Below, piece after piece: positions 1 through 12,869 of a DNA stretch of 64,000 nucleotides (position 1 is the stretch's first letter; each line of letters starts with the position of its first letter). The DNA lies in contig CM060731.1 in the NCBI GenBank assembly GCA_030704615.1, forward strand, positions 78,288,756 to 78,352,755. The letters are read 5' to 3'. A model generated the notes under the pieces. That model ran no database searches. It saw only the letters and a program-made list of their open reading frames with translations, and was not told the origin of the DNA. Source of the DNA: Takakia lepidozioides (Eukaryota > Streptophyta > Takakiopsida > Takakiales > Takakiaceae). The translations under genes and the position numbers were made by a program.

Positions 1-69
1 AAAAAAAGAAAGAAAAAAAGAACATCACATATTCTTTAAAACCATTAAATTATATATTAATGGAAATAA

Positions 70-260
70 CTATCCAGGTATTCATACCCTCTGGGTATAT
101 TTTGGCATATATATCCATACCCGGGGGTTATATAGAAATCTGAAAAGTTAATTTACCCATACCCGGAGGGTAAATAAGTTTTTGAGATTTCAATTTATCC
201 ATACCCGGAGGGTAAATGATTTGACAAAAATAATTTACTTATACCCTAAGGATATATTGA
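70..260. repeat. Array of short palindromic repeats
   Basis: About five imperfect copies of an AT-flanked palindrome with core CATACCCGGAGGGTAAAT, at roughly 78-98, 112-133, 152-174, 196-218 and 232-256. The CCC and GGG arms can pair into short hairpins. The flanks are AT-rich and no gene is visible in 1-565 apart from this array. The repeats could be a degraded transposon end; function unknown. Confidence 0.6.
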
Positions 261-565
261 AATCAATATACCCAAACAACACTGCTATGGCAGCCATGGC
301 GGGAGGAGACCAGACATCTAGGACTCGCAAACCGAGACTGGAAAGATGCCCACAGAAGGTGATGCGTATTGTTCAGGAAGTGTGATATGTGGGCCTACTC
401 TCTTTGCTCTATTTTATATACGAGAGAAAGGCCACCGCTTGATGGCTTGTGACATTGGTACGGATGTGTGGACTGAAGTTGCTGTACAAATGCCTGATTT
501 TGGAGCTTGTTCTGGAATGTTGTAGACTCATATCGCCACATGTGTACACTCATGTACAAGGGAGG

Positions 566-1194
566 TCATGATCAGTGTTGGACTGGTATCGTATTTTGAA
601 CACACCAGACTGGTGCTGGTATATAGGCCTCCGGCCAATTGTGATACCATGGAGGGACTGGTATTGGCAAAAATCTAAGATTTTGATACCATGGTGGTAT
701 CAATAATACATGATTAGTGTGGTGTTTTACGGGTATCAATAGCAAGAGTTTTTAGAAATCAATACCAGGGTAATATCAATCCTGGTCTGGTATAAAAAAA
801 ACTCCCACTTCTCATATAAATGTGTACAAGCATGCATCTCATTGATATTATTCCTCAACATATCCAGCTTCACATATTTCATCTTCTGGCCTGATTTTTA
901 TTTTGCTTATTGAAAGCTGCATCCATATCGTGCATAGTGCATACTGCGCCGTCGATATTGATACCTAGGTTTTCCTGACAAAAATGGACCTGGTATCAAG
1001 TACCAGATTTTCAACCACCTACCAGACTGGTAGGGTATCGTCCACAGTACTAGGAAGCACATACCAGGCCAATACGGGTATATGCTAGGTAGTGGCCTGA
1101 GGTGACACCAGACTTGGTCTGTACTTCATACCAGTATACATACCAATATTGATACCAGTTTCTTATCGGTATACCAGTCCAAAACTGGTCATGA
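566..1194. mobile_element. MITE-like element with inverted ends rich in CTGGTAT
   Basis: The left edge and the reverse complement of the right edge share a TIR of about 24 bp with about 2 mismatches, containing TTGGACTGGTAT. The interior is packed with CTGGTAT and ATACCAG in both orientations and has no convincing coding frame. Exact ends are uncertain by a few bases and no target duplication was recognised. A related CTGGTAT-rich stretch lies at about 52695-52760, so the family is repeated. Superfamily not assigned. Confidence 0.5.
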
Positions 1195-2034
1195 TATGTG
1201 ACAATTACATTTTGAGGAGTTATTTTCGTTTGTTGCCAAGTTGGGATTCTTTGAGCGTTGGGATAAGTGCGCGAAGTGAGGAGGGTTTGGGTAAGCGGTG
1301 GGAGGGGGTCCATTTCTTTGGATTTGGACCAACAGCAAATTCTAATCCTCCCAATCCTTTCCAAAACTCCCCCATACACCAGTTAACTTAGTCCTTTTAC
1401 CCTGTTTATGTACTGTCTCAAGGCGGTGGCCCCTCCTAGTCTATAAGGGGGCACCACCTCATCCTACTTCTGCAAAGCTCTATTATTGACGGACAGACTG
1501 TCTATCTTTACACATCTGTCTTGGCAGAGGTGCGACGGAGTCCACCTATATCCTATACTGGGACAGACGGAGGGTTGAGCCAGCAATGAATAAACTCTCT
1601 GGAAGCTAGAACTGATGGGTATGATCTCTTGGTCGCAACTGACTCTTTGTGAGACAGATGGGAGAGAACGTTTACTCGGCAGGATTGTGGTGAGTCAAAG
1701 AGAAAACATGTATATATCATATCATGGGTCAGTCTTGCAACAGCATGATTCCACTTGATAGAGCAGTTGATGGGGGTTTGTCAATCACTGATACAATGAA
1801 AAACACACGGAGAAAGGAACAGAAGAAAGAAGAACACCTAGTTTATGTACACTGGGAAGAATAACTGGGGATGCTGATTGCTTATAAGTGAATGCAATCT
1901 GAAGCCCATCGTATCGGGAGCTGCTCCATCCGCTTTTGTGAGATTCTTACGGCTGATCTGGGGGAGCTGCAGCACCCTTATATAGATGGTGGACATGATC
2001 AGTTGGCTCTTTTCTTTATGGTGACCCGCGCTGG
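1195..2034. other. Intergenic stretch without recognisable gene
   Basis: No gene, RNA or clear repeat recognised. The short open frames on both strands overlap each other and look like chance frames. The distal part may hold the 3' UTR of the B3 gene, which is read leftward and ends at 2035. Confidence 0.4.
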
Positions 2035-3245
2035 CTATTCATCTTCACTGTCGTCGAGGATCTGCAAGTAGACTTTACCGGAGCCATCCTGGGTGGAACA
2101 CTCTAGATAGTCCAGACTGCATGAAATCTGCTTGACTGGGTTGAGATTTCCAACGGACCTTATAGGATTGGCAGCACTGGAAATCCCGGATGCCTTGGTG
2201 TGATCAAGATCATGCCCCAGAGACCCCCTTCTGCAGGACAATGAATTGGTGCGCATGATGCAGTTGCGTCCCTCAGAATCAGGACCCTCCTCCTCTGGCG
2301 ACTCCTGTCCAGATTCTTCATTCTGTCTCTCATTATTGAAGACCTTGTTAATTCTCTTCGGATGGCAACGTCGGTGCCGATCAGAGCTGGATGTTTTTCC
2401 CCTTTCGACTAGACTAGCATGACTTGCAGTTTTCTCTTTGCCTGTGGACTTGGAAAACACTCGCACCAAAAAATGGGGGTAGGCAATCAGAGTGAAGTAC
2501 ACCAGGTCTCCTGTCTGCAGCTTATAATCCAAGGAAAACTCTCTCCAACCTCGACGTTTTAGGTAAGGTCGAGCTGTCCGTGATTCTGGAAAAGCCCAGC
2601 CCAAATGCACCTTCCATAACCGCCCATTTGGGCTCTCAAGTATGAAGTGTGGACATTTTCTCAGGTTTATGTTCATGTTGGAGTACGTTCTCATGAACTC
2701 TCTCGGCAGATACTGTCATGAACAAAGACCTCTATCAGATCAGAGTCTAATCCCAAATTCTTATAATGTGAAATTTCTGCGCGTGATTGATTGAGGACTC
2801 AAGACTTAGTAGGGTAGTCGGCCACTCTAGACATACAAGTCACGAATGTAATATACCCCCAAGTACACACATATCTAAAACTGGTAGACTCCAAAACACT
2901 CATCCTCAGTTGTCTTAACTTTGCAAGCTCTAGCCATGTACTTATGCCTCTTTTCAAGACATGCGTACAGCATCTACACTTCAAACAACTGCAAACTGGG
3001 CATCTCCACACAAAAGCAAGCGTGAAAGCACACAAATTCTAAAGGTGCTCATACTGGTGCAGCTTTGACTCGTTAAGATATCAAGTAAATCTTACCAAGA
3101 CCTCCCGACCTTTCACAGCGGTCGACTGGCGTACGATCTTCAGGAAGGAGGGCTGAACTTCGGTCGCGCAAGACGTTGCCGAGCGATGTACTCCTGGTGG
3201 AAATTCTGGAAATTCATGACGAGAGGTTTCAGGGACCTTCTTCAT
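2035..3245 (-). CDS. B3 DNA-binding domain protein (two exons)
   Basis: Plant-specific B3 transcription-factor-like protein, expected to act in the nucleus on DNA. Exon 1 is 3102-3245 (ATG at 3243-3245, donor GT after GGGAG) and exon 2 is 2035-2712 (acceptor ..GACAG). Both junctions are phase 0 and give 273 residues. The B3 fold begins near residue 32 with PSFLKIVR, continues across the splice into YLPREFMRTY, FILESPNGRLWKVHLG, the GW..FSLDYKL..GD segment and PHFLVRVF, ending near residue 120. The tail is hydrophilic with an acidic EEEGPDSEG patch and ends in DDSEDE. It resembles single-B3 REM-type proteins. The splice prediction is mine and not transcript-checked; an additional 5' exon is possible. 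No B3 paralogue is seen nearby. Confidence 0.75.
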
Positions 3246-6200
3246 CGTGCCCTTCTTTATGATCTCCGAATCTTTCTAGAGAGCTCAGTAGACAAGACGG
3301 CCGACCACTAAGAGCCGCTTTTCCGCTACTGGCCCTTTTCGTAAGTGGGCCCTATCTGTCTGGAGATATTTTAAGCAGGGGTACAGATGTTGATTTCCAA
3401 ATATTCAACCAGAACGCATACAGTAGCTGGGCAGGAAAGAAAGAATTGCCAGGATTGGCTCGGTAAGCAGCTTCATATGCTAAAGATCCCCTTAACATCT
3501 GAGGAATACTGGGATAGAGCACGGCGCGGTGGATAGGTAGTTGAGTTCTACCGTGCTGAATATACGTAACAGCAACTGCGATTGAGTAGTTAACAGCTGC
3601 GGAAGTATATCTGTGAAGGAGAAACAGGCGGCTGCGGTACTTGAAGATCGTAGTAACGGCTTGCTGGAGGCTGATGTACTATCTACCATTGTCAGTGTTG
3701 CAACGATGATGTGTGGTAAGCAGACCTCGGCAATGATGACCCTGGAAGCCGTTCGGATTCGTGAGCTCTATGTTGATGGGAGGTGCGCTACACTGATGGT
3801 CAGTCAGGTGGTGAATGTAAACATTTGGATATAATAATGGATAAGCGTCATTCTGAAATCTGAGATGAACTTACCAGCCCAGACCCAGTGCAGTCTGAAG
3901 AGATTAGACTTGAGTCCCCTATACTATGTACCATGTGAGAAAGGTGCTTGTCTGAATTGAGGAAGCGTAGAGAAGTATATGCAAGTGTTAAGCTCCCCAG
4001 ACTTGCAGGTAATCTGTTCATGTAACTTGCTCCGCCATGGACACTTGGCCACAGTATCCAAAAGCCTCAGTAAGATCCAGTGGGCATGACTTCCACATAT
4101 ACTAGATTCTGGCACACCTCTTGAGCTAATGCCGTTCTTTGTGTATGTCCAAGCAACCCTAAACATGTTCCAATTCCATCATAGTGCAAGAAACCGGGAG
4201 ACTTGTATGGCTTCTTCTTTCCCTTTCCTTGTTGGGTTGCCATGAGCCATGTGCTTGGTGGTGTTTACTTTGAAAGAGATTAATATTTCGAAAGTTGTGG
4301 TGAATATGCAACCTGCATATTGATGTGATGAAGTTGGTTGTCCCTTTATGTGCTCATAACTCTTGAAAGCCTCCTAACCAGTACCAAACATTAGTATACT
4401 GGCATCATTGCACTCTATGAAACTACATCTCGTTTAGTCATTCTGTCCAACACTTCTTTCACACTTCCACTATGTCTTATTAGCTATTCACCAAGGAGCT
4501 TTGAACCAAGGAGATCCTATATGTAGTACCATTGCCATCTCTACTGAAGGAAGGAAATCTACATAAACTCTGGGAAGTTGCAGATTCAGGCTGCTGCTGC
4601 AGCAATTCCATCATGGGGTTTAGAGGTTTGGACCCTTCTTCCCTCTTTGCCTTCTTGGCTTGTACTCCAATGGCTTGAGTGCATGACTAGTTGTTGAACC
4701 CTGTGGCAGAGGCAAGAGAAGATTTATGTTATTCACTTTGCTGAAAATTCTTGGCTTTGTGGTTTGTTCTCGGAATTGCAGGGAGGCATATCTAACAGGG
4801 AAACGATTGTGCTGAAAATTATGTTCAAGCCTACATCAACTGTCGCTGGACATTCTCAGACTTGTGTACTGAAGCTCCATACTGATCATAGAAAACCAAC
4901 CTCATCTAACCTTTCGTCGTGTTCAATAAGCTGACCTAATGCACAGTGGCTTGATGTAGTTTCCTTTCAGATACAAGCACACACATGGGCTAAGAGGAAA
5001 ACCAACTTCATTGTCATGGCTCCACTCAATTTTTCATGCTCCTCTCATGCAGAGAAAATAGAAAATAACAACAGAAGTGAAGAACCATTTGTGGGATTTA
5101 GCCTTTGTAGTTGTTTGAGAGAAGGAAATTTTTCTCTAGACATTACCTACTTTAGGGTCACAGTCACACCCGTCAGTGGTTGTCATCGCACTTTTGTCAA
5201 AAGGGTTTCAATCTCTTACCCTGATCAACTGCTGTTCTAGTGCTCATTCCTCAGGAGACATAACCGACCTAAACGCGATGGTGGCCACGCGGGCTGCGGA
5301 GCGAAATTGCAGATGTCCTCACTGTGTAAAACCAATGCCCATCGCCCATCGAAGACCTACCCTTGTTCGACTTTGAGACGGGGTTACATGTTGAAGTCCA
5401 GTCTAAATGCCCACTAGTCCATTGAGCTGTATATATGCAAGGTGCATGCATTGGATGCCGCGCATAAAATGTGGGAGTTGGCCAAAGCTTCAAGATTTCC
5501 CTTTTCCAAAGCTTCAGTTGAAGTGACACAACAAGAAGCAATGTGCTAGAGCTCATGTGGTCAGTGAGGAAGGCTTTCTTCCAAGATTGTTCTAATTGTG
5601 ACTCACTTCTGGCTACAATTGCCAAGTGAGCGTCTCACCCCTAGACTAAAGCCGGGAGCTTGGAGTTGCATGATGGAAAAGCTTGCGTTTGAAGATCGAC
5701 GATGGAGACCCTAGTTTATAGTGCCTCTACAAGTGTATGGAGGGCAGAACGCATGTCTTCAAGCGGGCAACCACCACCAGATTAAAAAAATGGCTCTAAG
5801 CATTTGATCTGTGATCGCCAAAGTCTTGTTCTTTCTCCATAGAAGAAACTCCCCGACCTCCCCACACCCAACTGATTGCAATTTCTTGTAGGGTACTGAA
5901 CGGAGCAAATGCAGCCATGGCAGGTTGCATCCATTGCGTCTGTCAAGGATATTATGTGATAAGCTTGTGAGATCCTGTATCGAGTACGCCTCTATGGCTC
6001 TATGTCCAACTTTGCATACTCGTAAAATGGCTTTGTGAGAGGTCTTTCATAACTCGTCAATTGGACGTATTCCTCTCAAGCAATGTCGAGCATATTCCTC
6101 ATGTAGTTGCCATGCTGAGGTTCTCAGGTTCCAGAGGGTCACGAGTCTGCCCTGTCTCCCCTACAGCTCGACTGGACCACAGCTGTGATTCAACATCACG

Positions 6201-6500
6201 ATTTCTGGCAATGCATAACTCTGGATCCGCATAGGAACATTCTTGTCAATTTTTCAACAATCTGGCTGATGTAGGTCTGTACCGCTTCTTCAAGCAGATA
6301 GAACAACTGGAGTCTAGACTTTCACGAATCTGGGTTCTGATTGGTAGAGGTGACAATTTGAGACATGGAAGCTGAAGATGCATCAAAATGGATTCATAAC
6401 TCGAAGTGTTTCACAATGTTGACAGAAGTGCTACCGCTTAGTTACTGTCATTAAGTAGGGAGAATGATGTCCAATCCTCACTCTCGTGTTGTCCCTGAGG
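3246..6500. other. Long intergenic region, no recognised gene
   Basis: The part next to 3245 should hold the promoter and 5' UTR of the leftward B3 gene. Open frames such as 3613-3834 (plus) and 5269-5625 (minus) are short and match no family I recognise; the first is followed by GT and could be an exon of an unknown gene. No transposon ends, tRNA or clear tandem repeats were found. Confidence 0.4.
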
Positions 6501-7523
6501 AGAAAACATAAGCGGTGACTTGCTAAAGGATCAATCGACTCTCCAACATCCCACTCCCTTTATCAACTGGCTAAAACTCAAGATCTCTGCTCACAACTCT
6601 TCGTTCCTTCCTCTTTCCACAAACGTGCCCAGATTGAAACTTGCGGATGAATCCTCGAAGTACTCCATGGATTTTCACTGGGACTCGAACAAAGAACGTG
6701 ATGCCTGGGCTTGCACAACTGCTGGATTCCAGATTTCTTGGTAATGGGACTTTGTTGAGCGGTGGGCACTGGGCACTGTAGCTGGGCTGTTTCGTGTGAC
6801 CTACGTCTTAGAGAAGATGAATGTCGTATATTTTCTACGAATGTTTGTGGGGCCGCTAGATGAATCCTGACTGTGGAACAGCATAGGGCGGTGATGGCGG
6901 GAAATGTGGATGTGGGCAGCGCTGCCGTTCTCCAGAGCCTTCAATTTCGATCCGTCCTCCCGCTCGGGGATCACCATAGCCGGTAGTGGTGGGTATCTTC
7001 GTAATTGGTTTTGTTGCTGAAGATGTGTAAGGTAGCCTTCGTTGTGCTTTGGCTCCATATTGTGTCAGCCGCGGCACGGCCAAGTGGGTCTTCTGCGCTT
7101 TGAGGTGTGTAAGTTCTTTCTCATCGCTGTGTGCAGGATATAGGATGTTTATGTATGAAGTGGGATCCCTGTGATCTCTCTTAGTCTTTTGTCTTTCGTT
7201 GCGGCTACAACCACCCTCGTCCCTTGTGAAAAGGACGGTAGGCAGTCTTCCCTGTGGCGGTTGTCCCTCTTCATTGTTCGTGATAATTGCAAGCCATTTT
7301 CCAATTCGTTTCTGTTCCATCTTTGGGATCGTGTAACTTGCAAGGTTTAAAGTCTTCTTGGTTTTTGTCGTTACTCTTCCCTGATATTGCTATACGCAAA
7401 TCCACAGGGGTTTTTATTGTGTCTCGGGTATTTTTGAATTCGTGGACAAAGGGAGGAACTGCAAAGGAGAAGCAGCCAACCCTGGTTATTACAAGGAGCA
7501 GGGATCACTTGAAAGCTTAGGCC
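6501..7523. other. Upstream region of RPA1
   Basis: Promoter and 5' UTR territory of the rightward RPA1 gene. Minus-strand frames at 6801-7343 are low-complexity and not recognised. I could not pick out a convincing TATA box. The start context at 7521-7527 (GCCATGG) is favourable for initiation. Confidence 0.4.
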
Positions 7524-10500
7524 ATGGCATCAATGCTGACGTCAAATGCCATTTTGGCACTCAGTGGTGGCGACGTCGATTTGAGGCCAGTGCTTCAGGT
7601 CAGTGGTTTCACTTTCTCTGACTGTGGTATGAATTCTAGGGATGTGGATAGTCGTGTGTGTTGTCTGTTACTCGACTCCCATGATGAAGATACCATTTTA
7701 GTTTGCCAGACGTTTATGATTTGTCTGTGGTGGTTATAAGCTGTGCGAAATTTTGAAATCGCCACTGTCGCACGAACGAATTGGATGCAATAAGAGATTA
7801 ACACAAGTATTGGGAAATCTGGGCTGCTACTTGCAAAAAAGATTGTTTAGCAGACAGTATGGCATGGTGCAGGTGATGGACGTCCGTCAAATAGGGAATG
7901 CACAGACTACCCAGGAGCGTTATCGCCTTGTGCTTTCAGATGGTTTGCATTTACAGCAGGCTATGCTGGCCACACAGCTAAATGAGCATGTGAAGTCTGG
8001 CAAAGTGATGAAGGGCTCAATTGTGCAACTTCTTGAATATATCTGCAACACTGTGCAGAATAGAAAGTGAGTCTCTTGTGATCTTCTTAACTTTCCTGCT
8101 TTTGGAGGAGGACTGGAGCACAGCAAAGTAGGGAATTGATTGTTTTTAGCTTTTGGCATCTGCGTCTTTTTCTGTTGGTGTTCTTTTAGAGATGGTTTTA
8201 TCATATATTTGCAGACCCGGTGCTCATTGGGGAAGCAGGAAAAAACTGGAGGGATGCTGTTTGTTGTAGGTCATTCAGCCGTTTTCTTTGTCCTTTTTGG
8301 AAAACCACAATCTGATGCCACCCTGTCTCTTCTGGATAAGAGCAAGCTTCAAATCTGGAGCTTTACCATGAACTACTAGTACAAGAGCACATCATTCCAG
8401 AAATCTTTGTCAGCTTATGTAACTGGGTGGAAGACATGCTTCAGTGCTTGTGGCACTGTTTTCTGTTGGGCTTTAGTATGTGCGCACAAATTCCATTATG
8501 CTCATGCTCAAGGTGTCGGCTGAAGAGTGTGGTCTTGTTGCAATAGGGTTTTTCATATCAGACCTCATGTATGTCTGAAGCTTTTATGGGCAGGAATCGT
8601 TGAGTTATTTGTGTGTGTTTGCAGAATCATCATCATCTTAAATATGGAGGTAGTAGCTTCTCAGGCAGAAATCGTAGGAGATCCCAAGCCCTTGATAGCA
8701 GGTGCAGAGCAACAAGCAGCAGGTCCAGGTCCTGGTCCTGGCAGTGTGCAACATCAACAGCAGCCTCCTGCAGTCTCTGCACAACCCCAGCCTCAGCAAG
8801 CATTTGGCACTAATGTGCAGAATGGCAGATTAGGGGGGTTAGGACAACCAATGAATGGGAGTTATACTGAAGGGCGGGGGGCAGGGAACAGTGTGCCTCA
8901 GCCTTCAGCAGGGGCCTATAATGCATACTCTTCTGCAGGTTCTGGGAACAAGATTATCGAGCCTGGGGGGTTTCAGAGGTCTTCCACTTTGGGTGGATAT
9001 CAAGCAGGGAATGGGGGGCTTAATCACCAAGTCCAACCGCAGAACCCCTATGGAAAGCCCATTGTTGCGTCACCTTACCAGCCTGCCCCTATGTATTCAA
9101 ACAGGGGACCAATTGCTAAGAATGAAGCTCCGGCAAGAATTGTGCCCATTGCGGCCTTAAACCCATATCAGGGTCGGTGGACAATCAAAGCGCGAGTGAC
9201 TGCTAAAAGTGATATTCGTCGTTTCCATAATGCAAAGGGCGATGGCAAGGTGTGCTCTTTTGACCTTCTGGATGGCGATGGTGGAGAGATTCGAGTCACG
9301 TGCTTCAACACTGTGGTGGATCAATTCTTTGACAGAATAGAGGTCGGCAGGGTTTATCTGGTTACCAAAGGTTCTCTCAAGGCAGCACAGAAAAAATTCA
9401 ACCATCTGAAGAATGAGTGGGAAATATTCTTGGAATCTTCGTCAACTGTGGAACCTTGCATGGAGGAGGATGGATCAATTCCCCAGCAACACTATGACTT
9501 CAAGCCTATAAGTGATATTGAGAATATGGAGAATGATGCGATCCTAGATATTGTTGGTATAGTTGTGGCAACAAACCCATCAAATACAATTATGCGCAAG
9601 AATGGCCTTGAGACACAAAAGAGAACTCTTCAGTTGAGGGATAGGTCTGGTCGTAGTGTGGAAATTACTATGTGGGGGGCTTTCTGTGGCAAAGAAGGGC
9701 AGGTACTGCAAGATCTCTGTGATTCTGGTCAATACCCTGTCCTGGTTGTGAAGGCAGGGCGGGTCAGTGACTTCAGTGGCAGGTCAGTTGGAACAATCTC
9801 TTCAACACAGCTGCTTATCAACCCTGACATCCCAGCAGCACATCAAGTACGGGATTGGTTCGATCGGGAGGGGAAGAACTCAGAGTCTCAGTCAATTTCC
9901 AGGGAAGGTGGTGCTGGTGGCCGTGTGGAGGTTCGCAAGACAGTCTCTGCAATCAAGGATGAAGGACTCGGACGAAATGATAAACCCGACTGGATAGCAG
10001 TTAGAGCTACTGTCTTTTTTGTAAAGACGGAAAGCTTTTGCTACACCGCATGCCCCCTTCTCCTCGGCGATAAGCAGTGCAACAAGAAAGTGACCAACAA
10101 TGGAGATGGTACGTGGCGGTGTGATCGATGTGATCGTTCTGTACCTGAATGTGACTACAGGTCAGTGCGTCTTTTCTGAAGATTGCACCTGTTTTCGTAC
10201 ATACATGCTAATTCTGCAACAGAAAGGGGTAGGGAAGACTATGGGCACACGACTGGTGAGGACACTTAAAATGCAAAAGTACTAAGAGCAGTGGTAGGTT
10301 GGAAAAGGGATGTAGAGGCTAGAATAGCATCTAGTTGAGCTTGCTCATGATCGATGCCTGGTGAACATGAGAGTTTTAAAGGAGTTCTTCTTCTGGCATT
10401 GCAAGGAGTGGATTTCTATCAGTAACTTTTCAAACACTGTCGGAGTGCTGCGGGTGGATGGTCTCTGGCATTTTTTCCTAACTTTCATAATTTATTGAAG

Positions 10501-11398
10501 TATTGAGTGGACAGATGTTGAAACTGGAAACTGCACGATCAGCGAAAGGCCTATCTAATTATTCAGTCAGCACTAAAAGTATACAATGTCTGTAGTAAAT
10601 TTGTGTCTCTACATACCCTTGTTAATGCCAGAACTCCCTGCAACTTTTAGGATATTATCAGGGTACTAAGGAGTATGTCAGGAACTCCTGAGTCATACTG
10701 AGATTTATGTTTTGAAATGGATCAAACTTTTAGGCGGTGCCTTTTTATGTCAGTGCCAGTACATTGCTGATGTGTCACATGTTTTCCAAATGAATCAGTG
10801 TTTTGCAGGATGGATCTCACCAGATACTGATGTTACTTTTTTGTGTCGAAAACCTTCTGACAGGTATCTGCTGAATCTTCAAGTGCAAGATCATACAGGT
10901 CTGACATGGATCACAGCCTTTCAAGAGGCAGGGAAGGACATCATAGGATATCCAGCCAAGGAGCTTTACATGTGGAATCAAGATCAAAGCCTTAAGTTTG
11001 ATGAGACTATCCAGAGACTGCTGTTTACTCAGCACATTTTCAAGTTGAAGGTGAAGGAAGAGATGTACAACGATGAACAACGGATAAAATCAACAGTGGT
11101 CAAGTCAGATGCTATTGACTGGGTTGCGGAGAGTAAGCTTATGATAGATTGGATAGGGAAACTAGCCAGAGGGGAAGCTGCCCATGGGCCAAGTGTAGCA
11201 ACCATTAGTGGAAGTGGGGTGGGTGGAACTTACGCATCTGCCACACCTGGTTTTGGTGGGCCCTCCTATGGCGTGACTACAACTGCAGGCACAGGGCCAA
11301 GCTTGGGAGGAGGAGGTGGATATGGAGGGGTTGGTGGCGGTGGCTATGCTGAAGCTTTTAACGGAAATGGAAACACGTATGGGGGAGGAGGGGGATGA
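7524..11398 (+). CDS. RPA1: Replication protein A 70-kDa DNA-binding subunit (RPA1/RPA70)
   Basis: Large subunit of the heterotrimeric single-stranded DNA-binding complex used in nuclear replication, repair and recombination. Four exons keep frame: 7524-7598, 7873-8066, 8625-10160 and 10864-11398, 779 codons before the first stop. In order: N-terminal OB fold (residues 1 to about 97, with QERYRLVLSDG and SIVQLLEYICNTVQNRK); Gln/Gly/Pro-rich linker; DBD-A (about 262-360, RWTIKARVTAKSDIRRF); DBD-B (about 380-497); DBD-C with a four-Cys zinc ribbon (Cys566, 575, 589, 592). Exon 4 completes DBD-C and enters a Gly-rich tail. All introns are GT-AG. The frame hits TGA at 11396-11398 inside the Gly-rich tail, just before two zinc knuckles, so the natural product is probably longer (see next entry). 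AATAAA at 12455 is a possible polyadenylation signal. Confidence 0.93.
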
Positions 11399-11735
11399 GT
11401 TGGTGGTGGCACCAGTGGCCAGTGCTTCAAGTGTGGCAAGGAAGGTCACTTCGCAAGAGATTGTACAAATGATGCTGGTGGAGCTCGTGGCGGAGCAAGC
11501 TATGGGGGAGCTGGGGGCTTTGGTGGTGGCGGCTCTGGTTCTAGTTCAACTAACAATTGTTTCAAATGTGGGCAAGGAGGGCACTTTGCTAGAGATTGTC
11601 CTAATCAAGGAGGTAGTGGGGGAGCAGGATATGGTGGGAGAAGCTCTGGGGGAGGGGGTTATGGAGGTACAGGAGGATTTTGGGGGAGGGGGTGGTTTTG
11701 GTGGAAGGAGTGGGGGCTACGGTGGGGGCTATTGA
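11399..11735 (+). other. RPA1 C-terminal zinc-knuckle tail beyond an in-frame stop
   Basis: In the same frame as RPA1 exon 4, right after the TGA, the sequence encodes two CCHC knuckles: CFKCGKEGHFARDC (11423-11464) and CFKCGQGGHFARDC (11558-11599), separated by Gly-rich linkers. Such knuckles are known at the C-terminus of one group of plant RPA1 paralogues. A second break follows: at GGATTTTGGG near 11676 the Gly-rich frame shifts, and the better continuation ends at TGA 11733-11735. One nonsense base and one extra T in a homopolymer would explain both, so assembly error, recent decay or an unrecognised intron are all open. Confidence 0.75.
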
Positions 11736-12114
11736 GAGCTTTTGCACGGTACTGAAACAGGGGACACTATGACTTGAAATCTGCAGTGGTCCTGTTTGAG
11801 GTCCGCCATATTGATTGTCTTATAATTGCACAAAGAGCTGGTAGGCAACCATGGTTGCAAATGAAAGGCCAGCCTACACTGAAGAGCTTCAAATCATCCT
11901 CCAGATATGCCAGTTTAACATCTATCTTACATTTTTTGGCTATAGAGAGGGCTAAGCCAATGCAGGATAGGGAGAGATGTCTCTAATGAGCAGACCTGGC
12001 TGGGCTGGCATCTGCTGTATGTACACTTCGTAGTGCACTGGAGGCTAGCTTGTAACATAGATATTTCTTAGGGGGGCAGTTTTCAAAGCCTCCCTGTCAT
12101 GAGCTTTCTTGTAG

Positions 12115-12366
12115 TCAAATCGAAGAAAACTGTGGACCAACTGTACACCACACATCAATATAGCTCTGGTAGTTCTCCACTTCAAAGCGCTCAAGCACTC
12201 CTATGTCAACCTTCACTCTAGTGCTGTGAATCACGTAGCTGTCACATGCCTTAAACAGATTGTCCGATTGACCTTGAATTGACCAGTATAGCGCTCTAAG
12301 TTCTCTGTCTTTCAAGGAGGCGCTTCCAGGTTCCATCTTCACCCAGCCTTTCCTCCACAATGTCAA
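12115..12366 (-). CDS. Possible exon of an unrecognised gene
   Basis: An open frame whose C-terminal 70 residues (from SASLKDRELRALYW to VGPQFSSI) have protein-like composition. No family recognised. It converges with RPA1 and ends about 380 bp past the RPA1 tail. It could be the last exon of a gene whose earlier exon is 12687-12869. The start shown is only the limit of the open frame. Confidence 0.25.
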   Translation of the reverse strand: MTLWRKGWVKMEPGSASLKDRELRALYWSIQGQSDNLFKACDSYVIHSTRVKVDIGVLERFEVENYQSYIDVWCTVGPQFSSI

Positions 12367-12686
12367 GTTGATCGCGAATGCTTTAAAAAAAATCCGCGAT
12401 GCCTTTCATGCAGGCTGCGTTCAGATGACAACAGGGACACAAACCTTTAGTGACAATAAACAGCTTGAGCAATCGGTAAGTGTGCATGAATGGCCTGCAT
12501 CACATTTCTAAGAACATGTAGTGCATAATTGGTGCATGGTGCAGCGAATGACCATTTTATGCACACAGGTGGACTGATTAAAGGATGTCACACACACTAG
12601 ACGAAACTGACTCCAAAAACTCCAATGTAATTAGAGTTGTTGAACTGCTAGGGCATCACGAACGAGACTCATGTCTGAAGAATTCA

Positions 12687-12869
12687 TTACATCAATAGAA
12701 TCTCATTTGGAAAATTTATCAGGTTACCAGAAAAATTTCTGAGTGCGGCCACAAAGAATTTTTCGTAAACCTCGCCAGAAGCCTTGAGCCGGTCAGATAC
12801 TATCCGCATCTGGTTAGCCTGGCGTGTGCGACGTGCAGTATTGAAAAGTGCCCCAGTAACAATCGGAAC
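12687..12869 (-). CDS. Possible exon of an unrecognised gene
   Basis: Minus-strand frame of 60 codons ending at TAA 12687-12689, starting near VPIVTGALFNTARR and including QANQMRIVSDRLK and EVYEKFFVAAL. The composition looks coding, and an overlapping upstream frame has a hydrophobic stretch. No domain recognised; it might join the 12115-12366 frame. Confidence 0.22.
   Translation of the reverse strand, partial: VPIVTGALFNTARRTRQANQMRIVSDRLKASGEVYEKFFVAALRNFSGNLINFPNEILLM

Noticed and set aside
6856-7320. Divergent gene upstream of RPA1
   Set aside because: Low-complexity frame without domain; more likely promoter or UTR sequence of RPA1.
11162-11449. Minus-strand gene over the RPA1 tail
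   Set aside because: It is the antisense shadow of the Gly-rich tail; composition mirrors GGN codons.
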